NCBI RefSeq assembly: GCF_000955975.1
Contig: NZ_JYJF01000001.1
Location: forward strand, 248,001 to 312,000
Source of the DNA: Saccharothrix sp. ST-888
GTDB lineage: Bacteria; Actinomycetota; Actinomycetes; Streptomycetales; Streptomycetaceae
Direction of reading: 5' to 3'
Length of the DNA: 64,000 nt
Shown here: piece by piece, positions 42,070 to 50,614 of the stretch
How positions within the stretch are numbered: position 1 is the first letter of the stretch
How the letters are laid out: every line of letters starts with the position of its first letter
Notes under the pieces: generated by a model
Told to the model about the DNA's origin: nothing
Databases searched by the model: none
What the model saw: only the letters and a program-made list of their open reading frames with translations
Program-made: the position numbers and the translations under genes

Positions 42070-43464
42070 ATGGGCGGCGAGCAGGAGTACCGGGTCGAGC
42101 ACGACTCGATGGGTGAGGTCCGGGTCCCCGCGGCGGCGAAGTGGCAGGCGCAGACGCAGCGGGCGGTGGAGAACTTCCCGGTGTCCGGCCAGCACCTGGA
42201 GCGCGCGCACATCGAGGCCCTGGCACTGATCAAGGCGGCGGCCGCCAAGGTCAACGCGGAGCTCGGCGTGCTGGACCTGGCGACCGCGACGGCGATCCAG
42301 GAGGCGGCCGGGGAGGTCGCCGCCGGGCGCTGGGACGACCAGTTCCCGGTGGACGTGTTCCAGACCGGGTCCGGTACGTCGTCCAACATGAACACCAACG
42401 AGGTGATCGCCACCCTGGCCACCGAGCGCCTCGGCCGCCCGGTGCACCCCAACGACCACGTCAACGCCAGCCAGTCGTCCAACGACGTGTTCCCGTCCTC
42501 GGTCCACATCGCCGCGACGGCGGCCGTCACCGGCGAGCTGATCCCGGCCCTGGAGCAGCTCGCGGCGGCGCTGGAGCGCAAGTCCGCCGAGTTCGCCGAG
42601 GTGGTCAAGTCGGGCCGGACGCACCTGATGGACGCCACCCCGGTCACCCTCGGCCAGGAGTTCGGCGGGTACGCGGCGCACGTGCGGTACGGGATCGAGC
42701 GGCTGTCCGCGTCCCTCCCCCGGGTGGCCGAACTCCCGCTCGGCGGCACGGCCGTCGGTACCGGCATCAACACCCCGCCCGGCTTCGCCGCCGCCGTGAT
42801 CGCCGAGGTCGGCCGGGCCAGCGGCCTGCCGCTGACCGAGGCGCGTAACCACTTCGAGGCCCAGGGCGCCCGGGACGGCCTGGTGGAGCTCAGCGGGCAG
42901 CTGCGCACCATCGCGGTCGGCTTCACGAAGATCGCCAACGATCTGCGCTGGATGGGCTCGGGCCCGCGCACCGGTCTCGGCGAGATCAACCTGCCGGATC
43001 TCCAGCCGGGCTCCTCGATCATGCCGGGCAAGGTCAACCCGGTGCTGCCCGAGGTGGTGCTGATGGTCGCCGCCCAGGTGATCGGCAACGACACCACCGT
43101 GACGGTGGCCGGGGCGAGCGGGAACTTCGAGCTGAACGTGATGCTCCCGGTGATCGCCCGCAACCTGCTGGAGTCGGTCCGCCTGCTGGCCAACAGCGCC
43201 CGGCTGCTGGCCGACCGGACGGTGGACGGCATCACCGCCAACGTCGAGCGGGCCCGGGAGTTCGCCGAGTCCTCACCGTCCGTGGTGACCCCGCTCAACC
43301 GCTACATCGGCTACGAGGAGGCCGCCAAGGTGGCCAAGCAGGCGCTGGCCGAGCGCAAGACCATCCGGCAGGTCGTGGTGGAGCGCGGCTACCTGACCGA
43401 GGGCAAGCTGACCGAGGCTCAACTGGACGAGGCCCTGGACGTCCTGCGGATGACCCGCCCCTGA
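42070..43464 (+). CDS. fumC: Class II fumarate hydratase
   Basis: The protein has 464 residues, full family length, with GGGAGG ahead of the ATG. Signature 'GSSIMPGKVNPVLPE' (about 316-330) and the active-site regions 'TGSGTSSNMNTNEV', 'NASQSSNDVFPS' and 'GRTHLMDATPVTLGQE' are intact. It hydrates fumarate to malate in the TCA cycle; fumarate is also released by the FahA encoded at 52.6 kb. Confidence 0.96.
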   Translation: MGGEQEYRVEHDSMGEVRVPAAAKWQAQTQRAVENFPVSGQHLERAHIEALALIKAAAAKVNAELGVLDLATATAIQEAAGEVAAGRWDDQFPVDVFQTGSGTSSNMNTNEVIATLATERLGRPVHPNDHVNASQSSNDVFPSSVHIAATAAVTGELIPALEQLAAALERKSAEFAEVVKSGRTHLMDATPVTLGQEFGGYAAHVRYGIERLSASLPRVAELPLGGTAVGTGINTPPGFAAAVIAEVGRASGLPLTEARNHFEAQGARDGLVELSGQLRTIAVGFTKIANDLRWMGSGPRTGLGEINLPDLQPGSSIMPGKVNPVLPEVVLMVAAQVIGNDTTVTVAGASGNFELNVMLPVIARNLLESVRLLANSARLLADRTVDGITANVERAREFAESSPSVVTPLNRYIGYEEAAKVAKQALAERKTIRQVVVERGYLTEGKLTEAQLDEALDVLRMTRP

Positions 43465-43618
43465 GCCCCGCCGGCCGCAGCGTGCGGGCCGGTCACCCGA
43501 GCGACCGGCCCGTACCTGCGCCTTGTCCCCTTGCCCTTCCCCTTGTTCCCTCCTGCCCTGCTCGGTGCCGGATGCTCTGCTCGGTGCCGGACGCGCCGGG
43601 GCCGCTACCCCCGTGCGG

Positions 43619-44119
43619 TCACTTGACGTCGCCCCTCGGCCGCCGGGCGGCAGCCGTCCGATCGGCCGACCGGCTGCGGCGGGCAGCCACCGGACCGGCC
43701 AGCGCGAGCACGCCGCCGATGGCGGCGAGGGCGAGGCAGGTCATCAGTCCGCCGGTGATCACGTTGGTGAGGATCGTCCGCCGGATCGACTCGTTGCCGG
43801 CCGTCGCCCAGGGAGCGATGATCGTCCAGATCCCGATCGCCGTGGCGGCCCAGGCCCGTGCATGGGTCCGCTCGTAGGCCGAGCCGAAGCCCGAAATCAG
43901 CACCGTGAAGGCGAGGCCGAGCACCAGGTTGTTGACGGTGAGCGCGGACAGGCCGGTGAACCCGACCACCCACGGCGAGACCGCCAGGAAGAGGCCGGCC
44001 AGCATCGCCAGCGCCTCGACGCCCTGTGCTCGCGGTGTCGCCGCGACACGTTCGTACTGCTCACGCATTTCCAGGATGTCCGGATGGTGCTCCATGCCCA
44101 TCGGCAACTGGGTTGACAC
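43619..44119 (-). CDS. SPW repeat membrane protein
   Basis: The protein has 166 residues from a GTG at 44119 behind AGGAGG; an ATG inside would shorten it. It has four transmembrane helices in two halves, each opening with a Pro-Trp motif ('AVSPWVVGFTG', 'IIAPWATAGNESI'). The family is linked to membrane stress in actinomycetes. A sigma-B-like promoter precedes it. Confidence 0.85.
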   Translation of the reverse strand: MSTQLPMGMEHHPDILEMREQYERVAATPRAQGVEALAMLAGLFLAVSPWVVGFTGLSALTVNNLVLGLAFTVLISGFGSAYERTHARAWAATAIGIWTIIAPWATAGNESIRRTILTNVITGGLMTCLALAAIGGVLALAGPVAARRSRSADRTAAARRPRGDVK

Positions 44120-44163
44120 CGGGACCACCTCCTAGTTCTGAGGCCTTGGCAACCGCCTGGCCA

Positions 44164-44188
44164 CTACCCATTCTGAGGTAGAAATAAC
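44164..44188 (-). promoter_or_regulatory. Sigma-B-like promoter of the SPW gene
   Basis: On the minus strand GTTA (44188-44185), a 15-nt spacer and GGGTAG (44169-44164) match the general-stress pattern GTTT-N13-16-GGGTAY. Confidence 0.5.
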
Positions 44189-44217
44189 GGTTTGTCCCTA
44201 TTTGCCAGCCGATCGGG

Positions 44218-44670
44218 TCAGCCCCGCCCGCGCCCCGGCATACCCGCACTCCCGTCCGCATCGGCCGGTCGGCCGAACACCTCGCGGACCCGGTCGCGCA
44301 GCCACCACCGGGCGCCGTCCGCGTGGTTCCGCGGGTGCCAGGCCATCCCGACGGCCGGCGCGGGCAGGTCCGGCGGGCGGGGAAGGCGGGCACCCCCGAG
44401 CTCCCGCGGACATCGACACCGCCACCGGCCGGATCGAGCGGGTCCTGCCGACCGAGGGCGCGGCCCTGCCGGCGCACACCGCCAGCGGGGGCCTGATCCT
44501 GACCGGCGAGCTGGGCCTCCGGGCGGGCGGGCACTCGCAGTTGGGCGGCCAAGCCAACGGCGTGCCGAACGGGGCAGGCGCCCACGGACTCGCCCACCTG
44601 CCCGATGGCCACCGAAGTCCTTCATGACGCAGTGGAGTTCACCGGGCCAGTGCGGTGCTCGGACTGGGGC
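44218..44670 (-). pseudogene. LysR-type regulator remnants
   Basis: The frame ending at 44218 gives a LysR effector-domain tail ('PAPAVGMAWHPRNHADGARWWLRDRVREVF'-like, about 44240-44390). A second scrap near 44650-44760 reads 'ARADDCSPVLQAFLAVVAEL', also LysR-end-like. No HTH is present. Between them, plus-strand codons from 44400 read like another broken gene ('DIDTATGRIERVLP'). Confidence 0.45.
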
Positions 44671-44946
44671 AGAGTTCCGCCACCACGGCCAAGAACGCCT
44701 GCAGGACGGGGGAGCAGTCGTCGGCCCGGGCCATCGCCTCGGGCGGTCTGGTGACCTTCGGTCCGGTGGCCGGGCCGGTCGCCCGTTTACGCGATGGTGC
44801 GCGGCAGCGACGGCACCCGCGTCGAGTACGCCGAGTGGACCGATCCCGCGCTGCGCGCCGCTCTGCTCGGCGACTGACCCCCGGGCGGGGCCGGTGGCGG
44901 CCCGGCTCGGGCGTGAGCGGCGTCTCACCCCGGGCGGCACCAATGT
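44671..44946. other. Degenerate coding remnants upstream of padR-like gene
   Basis: A plus-strand frame ending at the TGA at 44876-44878 has a protein-like tail ('YAMVRGSDGTRVEYAEWTDPALRAALLGD') without a start. No intact gene was found; this is part of a graveyard spanning 44192-44946. Confidence 0.4.
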
Positions 44947-44988
44947 CTATGCAACTCGTTGCATAGCGGGCTCGCTCTATTGCAGGAT
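44947..44988 (+). promoter_or_regulatory. PadR-type operator and promoter, probably leaderless
   Basis: CTATGCAA-CTCG-TTGCATAG (44947-44966) is a perfect 8-bp-arm inverted repeat of PadR type. TTGCAT (44959-44964) and CAGGAT (44983-44988) at 18-nt spacing form the promoter. Transcription would begin near the ATG at 44995. Confidence 0.7.
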
Positions 44989-44994
44989 GGGGTC

Positions 44995-45546
44995 ATGGCA
45001 CTGGAGCACGCGATCCTCGTCTCGCTGCTGGAGCAGCCCGGCTCGGGCTATGAGCTGGCCAGGCGTTTCGACCGGTCGATCGGGCGCTTCTGGACCGCCA
45101 CCCACCAGCAGATCTACCGGGTGCTGCGGCGGATGGAGACGGACGGCTGGATCGCCGCCCAGGCGGTGACCCAGGACGGCCGGCCGGACAAGAAGGTGTA
45201 CTCGGCCGCCGAGGCCGGCCGGTCCGCGCTGGGCGCCTGGCTGCGCGAGCCCGTGGAGCCGGAGACGGTCCGCCACGAGCTGGCCGTGAAGATCCGTGCG
45301 GCCGCCTTCGAGGATCCGTCCGCGCTGATTCCGGAGGTCGAGCGGCACCGGGAGGGCCATGCCGCCCTGCTGGCCCGGTATCTGACCGGCGAGCAGCGCG
45401 ACTTCCCCGACCCGTCCGCGCTCGATGCCCAGCAGCAGCTCCAGCACGTGGTGCTGCGCGGCGGCATCGAGTACGAGCGGATGACCCTCGCCTGGCTGGA
45501 CGACGTCCTCGCCACCCTGCACCGCCTGCACCGCCACGCCGACTGA
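44995..45546 (+). CDS. PadR family transcriptional regulator
   Basis: The protein has 183 residues from the ATG at 44995. The winged helix is diagnostic: 'HAILVSLLEQPGSGYELARRFD' then 'THQQIYRVLRRMETDGWI' (about 5-55), followed by the PadR C-terminal helical dimer domain ('LAVKIRAAAFEDPSALIPEVERH'). It lies 26 nt before the acyl-CoA dehydrogenase-like gene and very likely controls both through the palindrome at its own start. Confidence 0.92.
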   Translation: MALEHAILVSLLEQPGSGYELARRFDRSIGRFWTATHQQIYRVLRRMETDGWIAAQAVTQDGRPDKKVYSAAEAGRSALGAWLREPVEPETVRHELAVKIRAAAFEDPSALIPEVERHREGHAALLARYLTGEQRDFPDPSALDAQQQLQHVVLRGGIEYERMTLAWLDDVLATLHRLHRHAD

Positions 45547-45572
45547 ACCCTCGACTCCCCAGGGACGGAACC

Positions 45573-47273
45573 ATGCTGTTCAACCCGCGCACCTACGACC
45601 CCGCGCAGTTCGACGACACCACCCGCCGCCTGCTGCGCGCGACCGTGGACTGGTTCGAGTCGCGCGGCAAGAAGGCGCTGATCGACACCTACGTCGACCG
45701 TGCCTGGTACGGGGACTTCCTCGAGTTCGCCGCGAAGGAGGGCCTGTTCGCGGAGTTCCTGACGCCCTCGTCGGCCGACGGCGACAAGCGCTGGGACACC
45801 GCGCGGATCGCCGAGCTGAACGAGATCCTCGGCTTCTACGGCCTGGGCTACTGGTACACCTGGCAGGTCACCATCCTGGGCCTGGGCCCGGTGTGGCAGA
45901 GCGAGAACGAGGCCGTCCGGGCACGTGCGGCGCAGCTCCTGTCGGAGGGTCATGTGATGGCCTTCGGTCTGTCCGAGCGCACCCACGGCGCCGACATCTA
46001 CTCGACCGACATGATCCTCACCCCCGACGGCGAGGGCGGTTTCACCGCGAGCGGCTCCAAGTACTACATCGGCAACGGCAATGTGGCGGGCCTGGTCTCG
46101 GTCTTCGGCCGCCGTTCCGACGTCGAGGGGCCCGAGGGGTACGTCTTCTTCGCCGCCGACAGCCGGCACGAGGCGTACCACCTGGTAAAGAACGTGGTGA
46201 ACGCGCAGATGTACGTCAGCGAGTTCCGCCTGGCGGACTACCCGGTGCGGGCCGAGGACGTGCTGCACACCGGCAAGGCCGCCTTCGACGCCGCACTGAA
46301 CACCGTGAACGTCGGCAAGTTCAACCTCTGCACGGCCTCCATCGGCATCTGCGAGCACGCGATGTACGAGGCCGTGACGCACGCCCAGAACCGGGTGCTG
46401 TACGGCAAGAAGGTCACCGACTTCCCGCACGTGCGCCGGGAGTTGACCGATGCCTACGCCCGTCTGGTGGCGATGAAGCTGTTCAGCGACCGCGCGGTGG
46501 ACTACTTCCGCTCGGCCTCGCCCGAGGACCGCCGGTACCTGCTGTTCAACCCGATGACCAAGATGAAGGTCACCACCGAGGGCGAGAAGGTCATCGACCT
46601 GATGTGGGACGTCATCGCGGCCAAGGGCTTCGAGGCGGACACCTACTTCGACAAGGCCGCCCGCGACATCCGGGGCCTGCCGAAGCTGGAGGGCACGGTC
46701 CACGTGAACCTGGCCCTGATCCTCAAGTTCATGGCCAACTACCTGTTCAACCCGGCCGACTACCCGGCCGTGCCGACCCGGCTGGACGCCGCCGACGACG
46801 CCTTCCTGTTCCAGCAGGGCCCGGCCCGGGGCCTGGGCGCGATCCGGTTCCACGACTGGCGCACCGCCTACGACGCGCACGCGCACATCCCGAACGTGGC
46901 GCGGTTCCGCGAGCAGGCGGACGGCCTGTGCGCGCTGCTGGCCGCCCACGCGCCGGACGCGGCCCAGCAGCAGGACCTGGACTTCCTGCTGGAGATCGGC
47001 CAGCTGTTCGCCCTGGTGGTCTACGGCCACCTGGTGCTGGAGCAGGCCGAGTTGACCGGGCTGGAGGCGGACCTGCTGGACGGGATCTTCGACTTCCTGG
47101 TCCGTGACTTCTCCGCCCACGCCACCGAGCTGCACGGCAAGAGCTCGACCACCGAGGCGCAGGCCGCCTGGGCGCTGGCGCACGTGCGCCGCCCGGTCGC
47201 GGACGCCGACCGAGCGGAGCGGGTCTGGCAGACGGTCGCCGCGCTCTCCGGCAGCTACGAGATGCAGCCGTAG
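45573..47273 (+). CDS. Long-type acyl-CoA dehydrogenase family protein
   Basis: The protein has 566 residues, ~170 more than a standard acyl-CoA dehydrogenase. The core has 'MAFGLSERTHGADIYSTDM' (about 128-146) and 'GFTASGSKYYIGNGNVAGLVSVFG'. The C-terminal extension is helical and charged ('DLLDGIFDFLVRDFSAHATELHGKSST'). The usual catalytic Glu position is not obvious. The substrate is unknown. PadR-controlled genes often handle toxic or aromatic acids. Confidence 0.83.
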   Translation: MLFNPRTYDPAQFDDTTRRLLRATVDWFESRGKKALIDTYVDRAWYGDFLEFAAKEGLFAEFLTPSSADGDKRWDTARIAELNEILGFYGLGYWYTWQVTILGLGPVWQSENEAVRARAAQLLSEGHVMAFGLSERTHGADIYSTDMILTPDGEGGFTASGSKYYIGNGNVAGLVSVFGRRSDVEGPEGYVFFAADSRHEAYHLVKNVVNAQMYVSEFRLADYPVRAEDVLHTGKAAFDAALNTVNVGKFNLCTASIGICEHAMYEAVTHAQNRVLYGKKVTDFPHVRRELTDAYARLVAMKLFSDRAVDYFRSASPEDRRYLLFNPMTKMKVTTEGEKVIDLMWDVIAAKGFEADTYFDKAARDIRGLPKLEGTVHVNLALILKFMANYLFNPADYPAVPTRLDAADDAFLFQQGPARGLGAIRFHDWRTAYDAHAHIPNVARFREQADGLCALLAAHAPDAAQQQDLDFLLEIGQLFALVVYGHLVLEQAELTGLEADLLDGIFDFLVRDFSAHATELHGKSSTTEAQAAWALAHVRRPVADADRAERVWQTVAALSGSYEMQP

Positions 47274-47284
47274 CAGCCGACAGC

Positions 47285-47320
47285 ACTGCGGGGGCGGTCC
47301 GTTCCGGCCGCCCCCGCAGT
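47285..47320. terminator. Hairpin between acyl-CoA dehydrogenase and M28 peptidase genes
   Basis: A 13-bp perfect stem ACTGCGGGGGCGG/CCGCCCCCGCAGT closes a 10-nt loop between convergent genes. Confidence 0.85.
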
Positions 47321-47330
47321 CGCGTACCGG

Positions 47331-48671
47331 TCAGAAGGTGAGCTTCCAGCTGTCGATGTAGCCGGTGTCCTGCGGGCCCACGTCCTGGACCCGCAGCTTC
47401 CAGGTGCCGTTGGCCGCCACCGCCGAGGCGTTCACCGTGTAGGTGGCGTCGACATCGGGGGCGGAGTCGTTGCCGGAGTTCTTCAGCCGGTAGGCGGTGC
47501 CGTTCGGGGCGATCAGGTCGATCACCAGGTCGCCGCGCCAGCTGTGCTTGACGGCCACGGCGACCTGGAGGGCGGCGGGGGCGTTGCCGGTCCGCCCGGT
47601 GACCGTGATCGGGGACTCCACGGCCGCGCCCGCGTCCGGGATGGCGACGTCCGCGGTGTTCTCGAAGACCGTCCCGCCGGGCGGCGGGGTGCTCTCGCCC
47701 GACAGCGTCCAGACCGCGTACGCGATGGCGTCGGTCATCCGGTCCAGCGCGGTGTCGTCGATGTTGGCCGAGGTGTCGCAGGAGGAGTGGTAGCACCGGT
47801 CGAAGGCGACGCCCGCCGTTCCGCCCCACTTGCCCGCCTGGGCGCTGGTCTTGATGTAGTCGGCGCCGCTGAACAGGCCGCCGACCGGGATGCCCGCGTT
47901 CTTGAACGGCGCGTGGTCCGAGCGGCCGTCGCCCTCGGTCTCCGGCTCGGTCGCGACGCCCAGGCCGGAGAAGTAGGTGCGGAAGAGCGCGTCCAGCTTG
48001 GCGTCGTCGTCGTAGACGAAGTAGCCGGGGTTGGGCGAGCCGATCATGTCGAAGTTGAGGTAGCCGTCGATCTTCGAACGGTCGGCGGCCGACAGGCTGT
48101 TGAGGTACTTCTGGGAGCCGACCATGCCGTACTCCTCGGCGCCCCACCAGCCGAACCGCAGGTGCTTGGCGGGCTTGAGGCCCGCGCGGGAGACGGCGAG
48201 CGCGGTCTCCAGGATGCCGGCCGATCCGGAGCCGTCGTCGTTGATGCCGGGGCCCGCGCTCACCGAGTCGAGGTGCGCGCCGACCATCACGACGTGCGAG
48301 GCGTCGCCGCCGGGCCAGTCGGCGATCAGGTTCCAGCCGGTGGATCCGCCGTAACTGAAGGACTGCAGCGTGGTGGTGAAGCCCGCGGCGTCCAACTTGC
48401 CCTTCACGTAGTCGATCGAGGCCTTGTAGCCGGACCTGCCGTGGGCCCGGTTGCCACCGTTGGCGTTGGCGATCGACTGGAGCTGGGCGAGGTGCGCCTT
48501 GACGTTGGCGACCGGGATGTCCGGTGCACCCGGGACTGTCTGACTGGACGTCACATCACGCGTGTCGGCGCTCGCGGCGACCGGGCCGACCAGGGCCGCG
48601 GTGACGGCCAGGGCAGCTCCGGCCGCGAAGGCCGATCGGCGCAGGGCATGCTGAAGCAAGGGGTGCTCCAT
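47331..48671 (-). CDS. Secreted M28 aminopeptidase with P domain
   Basis: The protein has 446 residues from the ATG at 48671, just before the signal peptide; an in-frame ATG at 48773 would add 34 non-signal residues. Zinc ligands are seen in 'VVMVGAHLDSVSAGPGINDDGSG', 'RFGWWGAEEYGMVG', 'DMIGSP' and 'SDHAPFKNAGIP', as in Streptomyces griseus aminopeptidase. The C-terminal ~120 residues form a proprotein-convertase-like P domain ('VAVAVKHSWRGDLVIDLIAPNGT'). It releases N-terminal hydrophobic residues from peptides outside the cell. Confidence 0.92.
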   Translation of the reverse strand: MEHPLLQHALRRSAFAAGAALAVTAALVGPVAASADTRDVTSSQTVPGAPDIPVANVKAHLAQLQSIANANGGNRAHGRSGYKASIDYVKGKLDAAGFTTTLQSFSYGGSTGWNLIADWPGGDASHVVMVGAHLDSVSAGPGINDDGSGSAGILETALAVSRAGLKPAKHLRFGWWGAEEYGMVGSQKYLNSLSAADRSKIDGYLNFDMIGSPNPGYFVYDDDAKLDALFRTYFSGLGVATEPETEGDGRSDHAPFKNAGIPVGGLFSGADYIKTSAQAGKWGGTAGVAFDRCYHSSCDTSANIDDTALDRMTDAIAYAVWTLSGESTPPPGGTVFENTADVAIPDAGAAVESPITVTGRTGNAPAALQVAVAVKHSWRGDLVIDLIAPNGTAYRLKNSGNDSAPDVDATYTVNASAVAANGTWKLRVQDVGPQDTGYIDSWKLTF

Positions 48672-48810
48672 TCTGGTGGGGCAGAACGGGACGGGCAAGG
48701 GGGGACGGGCAAGGAGGACAGCGCCCGACCCGCCGCCACCCTGGGGAGGGGCGCGAAGAGTTGACGCGACCATGATGATTAGGGTTGGGTAAAGCTCCCG
48801 TCAAGAGCTG

Positions 48811-48849
48811 TGGCCGATCCGGAGCCGCCGAAAGGCTCCGGACCGGCCA
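48811..48849. repeat. Long inverted repeat upstream of the M28 gene
   Basis: GGCCGATCCGGAGCC and GGCTCCGGACCGGCC form a 16-bp stem (one mismatch) with a 7-nt loop. It may be an old terminator of the DoxX pseudogene to its right. Confidence 0.6.
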
Positions 48850-48854
48850 CACTT

Positions 48855-49059
48855 GCCTTCTGACGCTCCACCAGTCCACGGGCCCGGCGACCCTGGACGT
48901 CCGGCCGAGCAGCTGCGGGCGGAGCCGGTCGACGGCGAGCCCGCCCGGACCGGTCACGGCGATGGCGAGGAAGGCTCAGCAGACCAGGACGGCCTCACCG
49001 CCGTTCCGGACGGGCCACAGCGCGTGCTCCCGGTGCACGCCGGAGCAGGCGTACGCCAT
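48855..49059 (-). pseudogene. DoxX-family gene remnant with in-frame stop
   Basis: From an ATG at 49059 the frame gives 'HALWPVRNGGEAVLVC', a TGA at 48978-48976, then continues in frame as 'AFLAIAVTGPGGLAVDRL'. This is the last third of a DoxX membrane protein (F-W-P-x-x-N-G-G-E and T-G-P-G motifs). The first helices are absent. Confidence 0.6.
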
Positions 49060-49213
49060 CGAGCCATGAGACTCCTCGGAACCCGGACACCCGGACGATT
49101 CCCCCGGTCCCGGTGATCACCGCGCGCCGCCGCGCACCGCCGTACCGTGGAGGTGGCGGGCCGGCGGGCCCGATAGCGCACGCCGGTAGCGGAGGGCAAG
49201 ACTCCGCGATTCT

Positions 49214-49232
49214 GCTGGGCAATATGCCCAGC
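49214..49232 (+). promoter_or_regulatory. Palindromic operator upstream of hppD
   Basis: GCTGGGCA-ATA-TGCCCAGC is a perfect 8-bp-arm palindrome 146 nt upstream of the hppD ATG. Size and spacing suit an Lrp/AsnC- or MarR-type dimer. No regulator gene is adjacent. The rest of 49060-49377 shows no gene. Confidence 0.6.
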
Positions 49233-49377
49233 GGCTACGCCGCCGACCTGCTCATCTTGCACAGATTGAACAGCCGAACGTCCCACTGTTGCCCAGCGAC
49301 TCTGTCAGGAGCAAGCTCTGCGCACAGCCGCAGACACCACCCCTGATCTGCGGAAGCCTCAACGTGGAGGAACACCG

Positions 49378-50586
49378 ATGACCGCCAACGCCGTTGAACT
49401 CACTCCCGAGGAGCTGGACGCGGGCCTCGACGCCGCTCAGCTGCGCCGTCTGGTGGGTCTGGTCGAGCACGACCCGGCCGGCGACCCGTTCCCGGTCATC
49501 GCACAGGACGCGGTCGTCTTCGTGGTCGGCAACGCGACCCAGACGGCCCACTACTACCAGGCTGTTTTCGGTATGGACCTGGTCGCGTACTCGGGCCCGG
49601 AGACCGGCCACCGGGACCGCAAGGCGTTCGTCCTGCGCTCGGGCTCCTGCCGCTTCGTGATCCAGGGCGGGGTCTCCCCGGACAGCCCGCTGCTGGACCA
49701 CCACCGCCGCCACGGCGACGGCGTGGTCGACCTGTCGCTGGAGGTCCCGGACGTGGACAAGTGCATCGAGCACGCCCGCGCCCAGGGCGCGACGATCCTG
49801 GAGGAGCCGAACGACGTCTCGGACGAGAACGGCACCGTCCGCCGCGCCGCCATCGCCACCTACGGCGAGACCCGGCACACCCTGATCGACCGCTCCCGCT
49901 ACCACGGCCCCTACCTGCCGGGCTTCGTCGCCGCCGAGACCAGGGTGGCGCGCCGCGAGGGCGCCCCCAAGCGGCTGTTCCAGGCGCTCGACCACGCGGT
50001 GGGCAACGTCGAGCTCGGCAGGATGGACGACTGGGTCGGCTTCTACAACCGGGTCATGGGCTTCGTGAACATGGCCGAGTTCGTCGGCGACGACATCGCC
50101 ACCGACTACTCCGCCCTGATGAGCAAGGTCGTCGCCAGCGGCAACCACCGGGTGAAGTTCCCGCTGAACGAGCCGGCCATCGCCAAGAAGAAGTCGCAGA
50201 TCGACGAGTACCTGGAGTTCTACGGCGGCCCGGGCTGCCAGCACCTGGCACTCGCCACCAACGACATCCTGACCACGGTGGACGTCCTGCGCGCCAACGG
50301 CGTTGAGTTCCTCGCCACCCCCGACTCCTACTACGACGACCCGGAGCTGCGGGCCCGGATCGGCAAGGTGCGCGTCCCGGTCGAGGAGCTCAAGAAGCGC
50401 CACATCCTGGTCGACCGCGACGAGGACGGCTACCTGCTGCAGATCTTCACCAAGCCCCAGGGCGACCGGCCGACGGTGTTCTTCGAGTTCATCGAGCGGC
50501 ATGGTTCGCTGGGCTTCGGGAAGGGCAACTTCAAGGCGCTCTTCGAGTCCCTGGAGCGCGAGCAGGACAAGCGCGGCAACCTCTGA
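49378..50586 (+). CDS. hppD: 4-Hydroxyphenylpyruvate dioxygenase
   Basis: The protein has 402 residues with GGAGG ahead of the ATG. It has two vicinal-oxygen-chelate halves: His ligands in 'DHAVGNVELGRMDDWVGFYNRVMGF' and 'GCQHLALATNDI', and the Glu ligand in 'TVFFEFIERHG' near the end, with C-terminal 'GFGKGNFKALFESLE'. It turns 4-hydroxyphenylpyruvate into homogentisate, the first step of the four-gene tyrosine degradation operon. Confidence 0.96.
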   Translation: MTANAVELTPEELDAGLDAAQLRRLVGLVEHDPAGDPFPVIAQDAVVFVVGNATQTAHYYQAVFGMDLVAYSGPETGHRDRKAFVLRSGSCRFVIQGGVSPDSPLLDHHRRHGDGVVDLSLEVPDVDKCIEHARAQGATILEEPNDVSDENGTVRRAAIATYGETRHTLIDRSRYHGPYLPGFVAAETRVARREGAPKRLFQALDHAVGNVELGRMDDWVGFYNRVMGFVNMAEFVGDDIATDYSALMSKVVASGNHRVKFPLNEPAIAKKKSQIDEYLEFYGGPGCQHLALATNDILTTVDVLRANGVEFLATPDSYYDDPELRARIGKVRVPVEELKKRHILVDRDEDGYLLQIFTKPQGDRPTVFFEFIERHGSLGFGKGNFKALFESLEREQDKRGNL

Positions 50587-50614
50587 GCTGCAATATTCGA
50601 GGGAGATCCGGACC

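Noticed and set aside
40947..43298. A 783-codon open frame on the minus strand
   Set aside because: It is antisense to the nitrilase-family gene and fumC, both with intact active-site motifs; an artefact of high GC.
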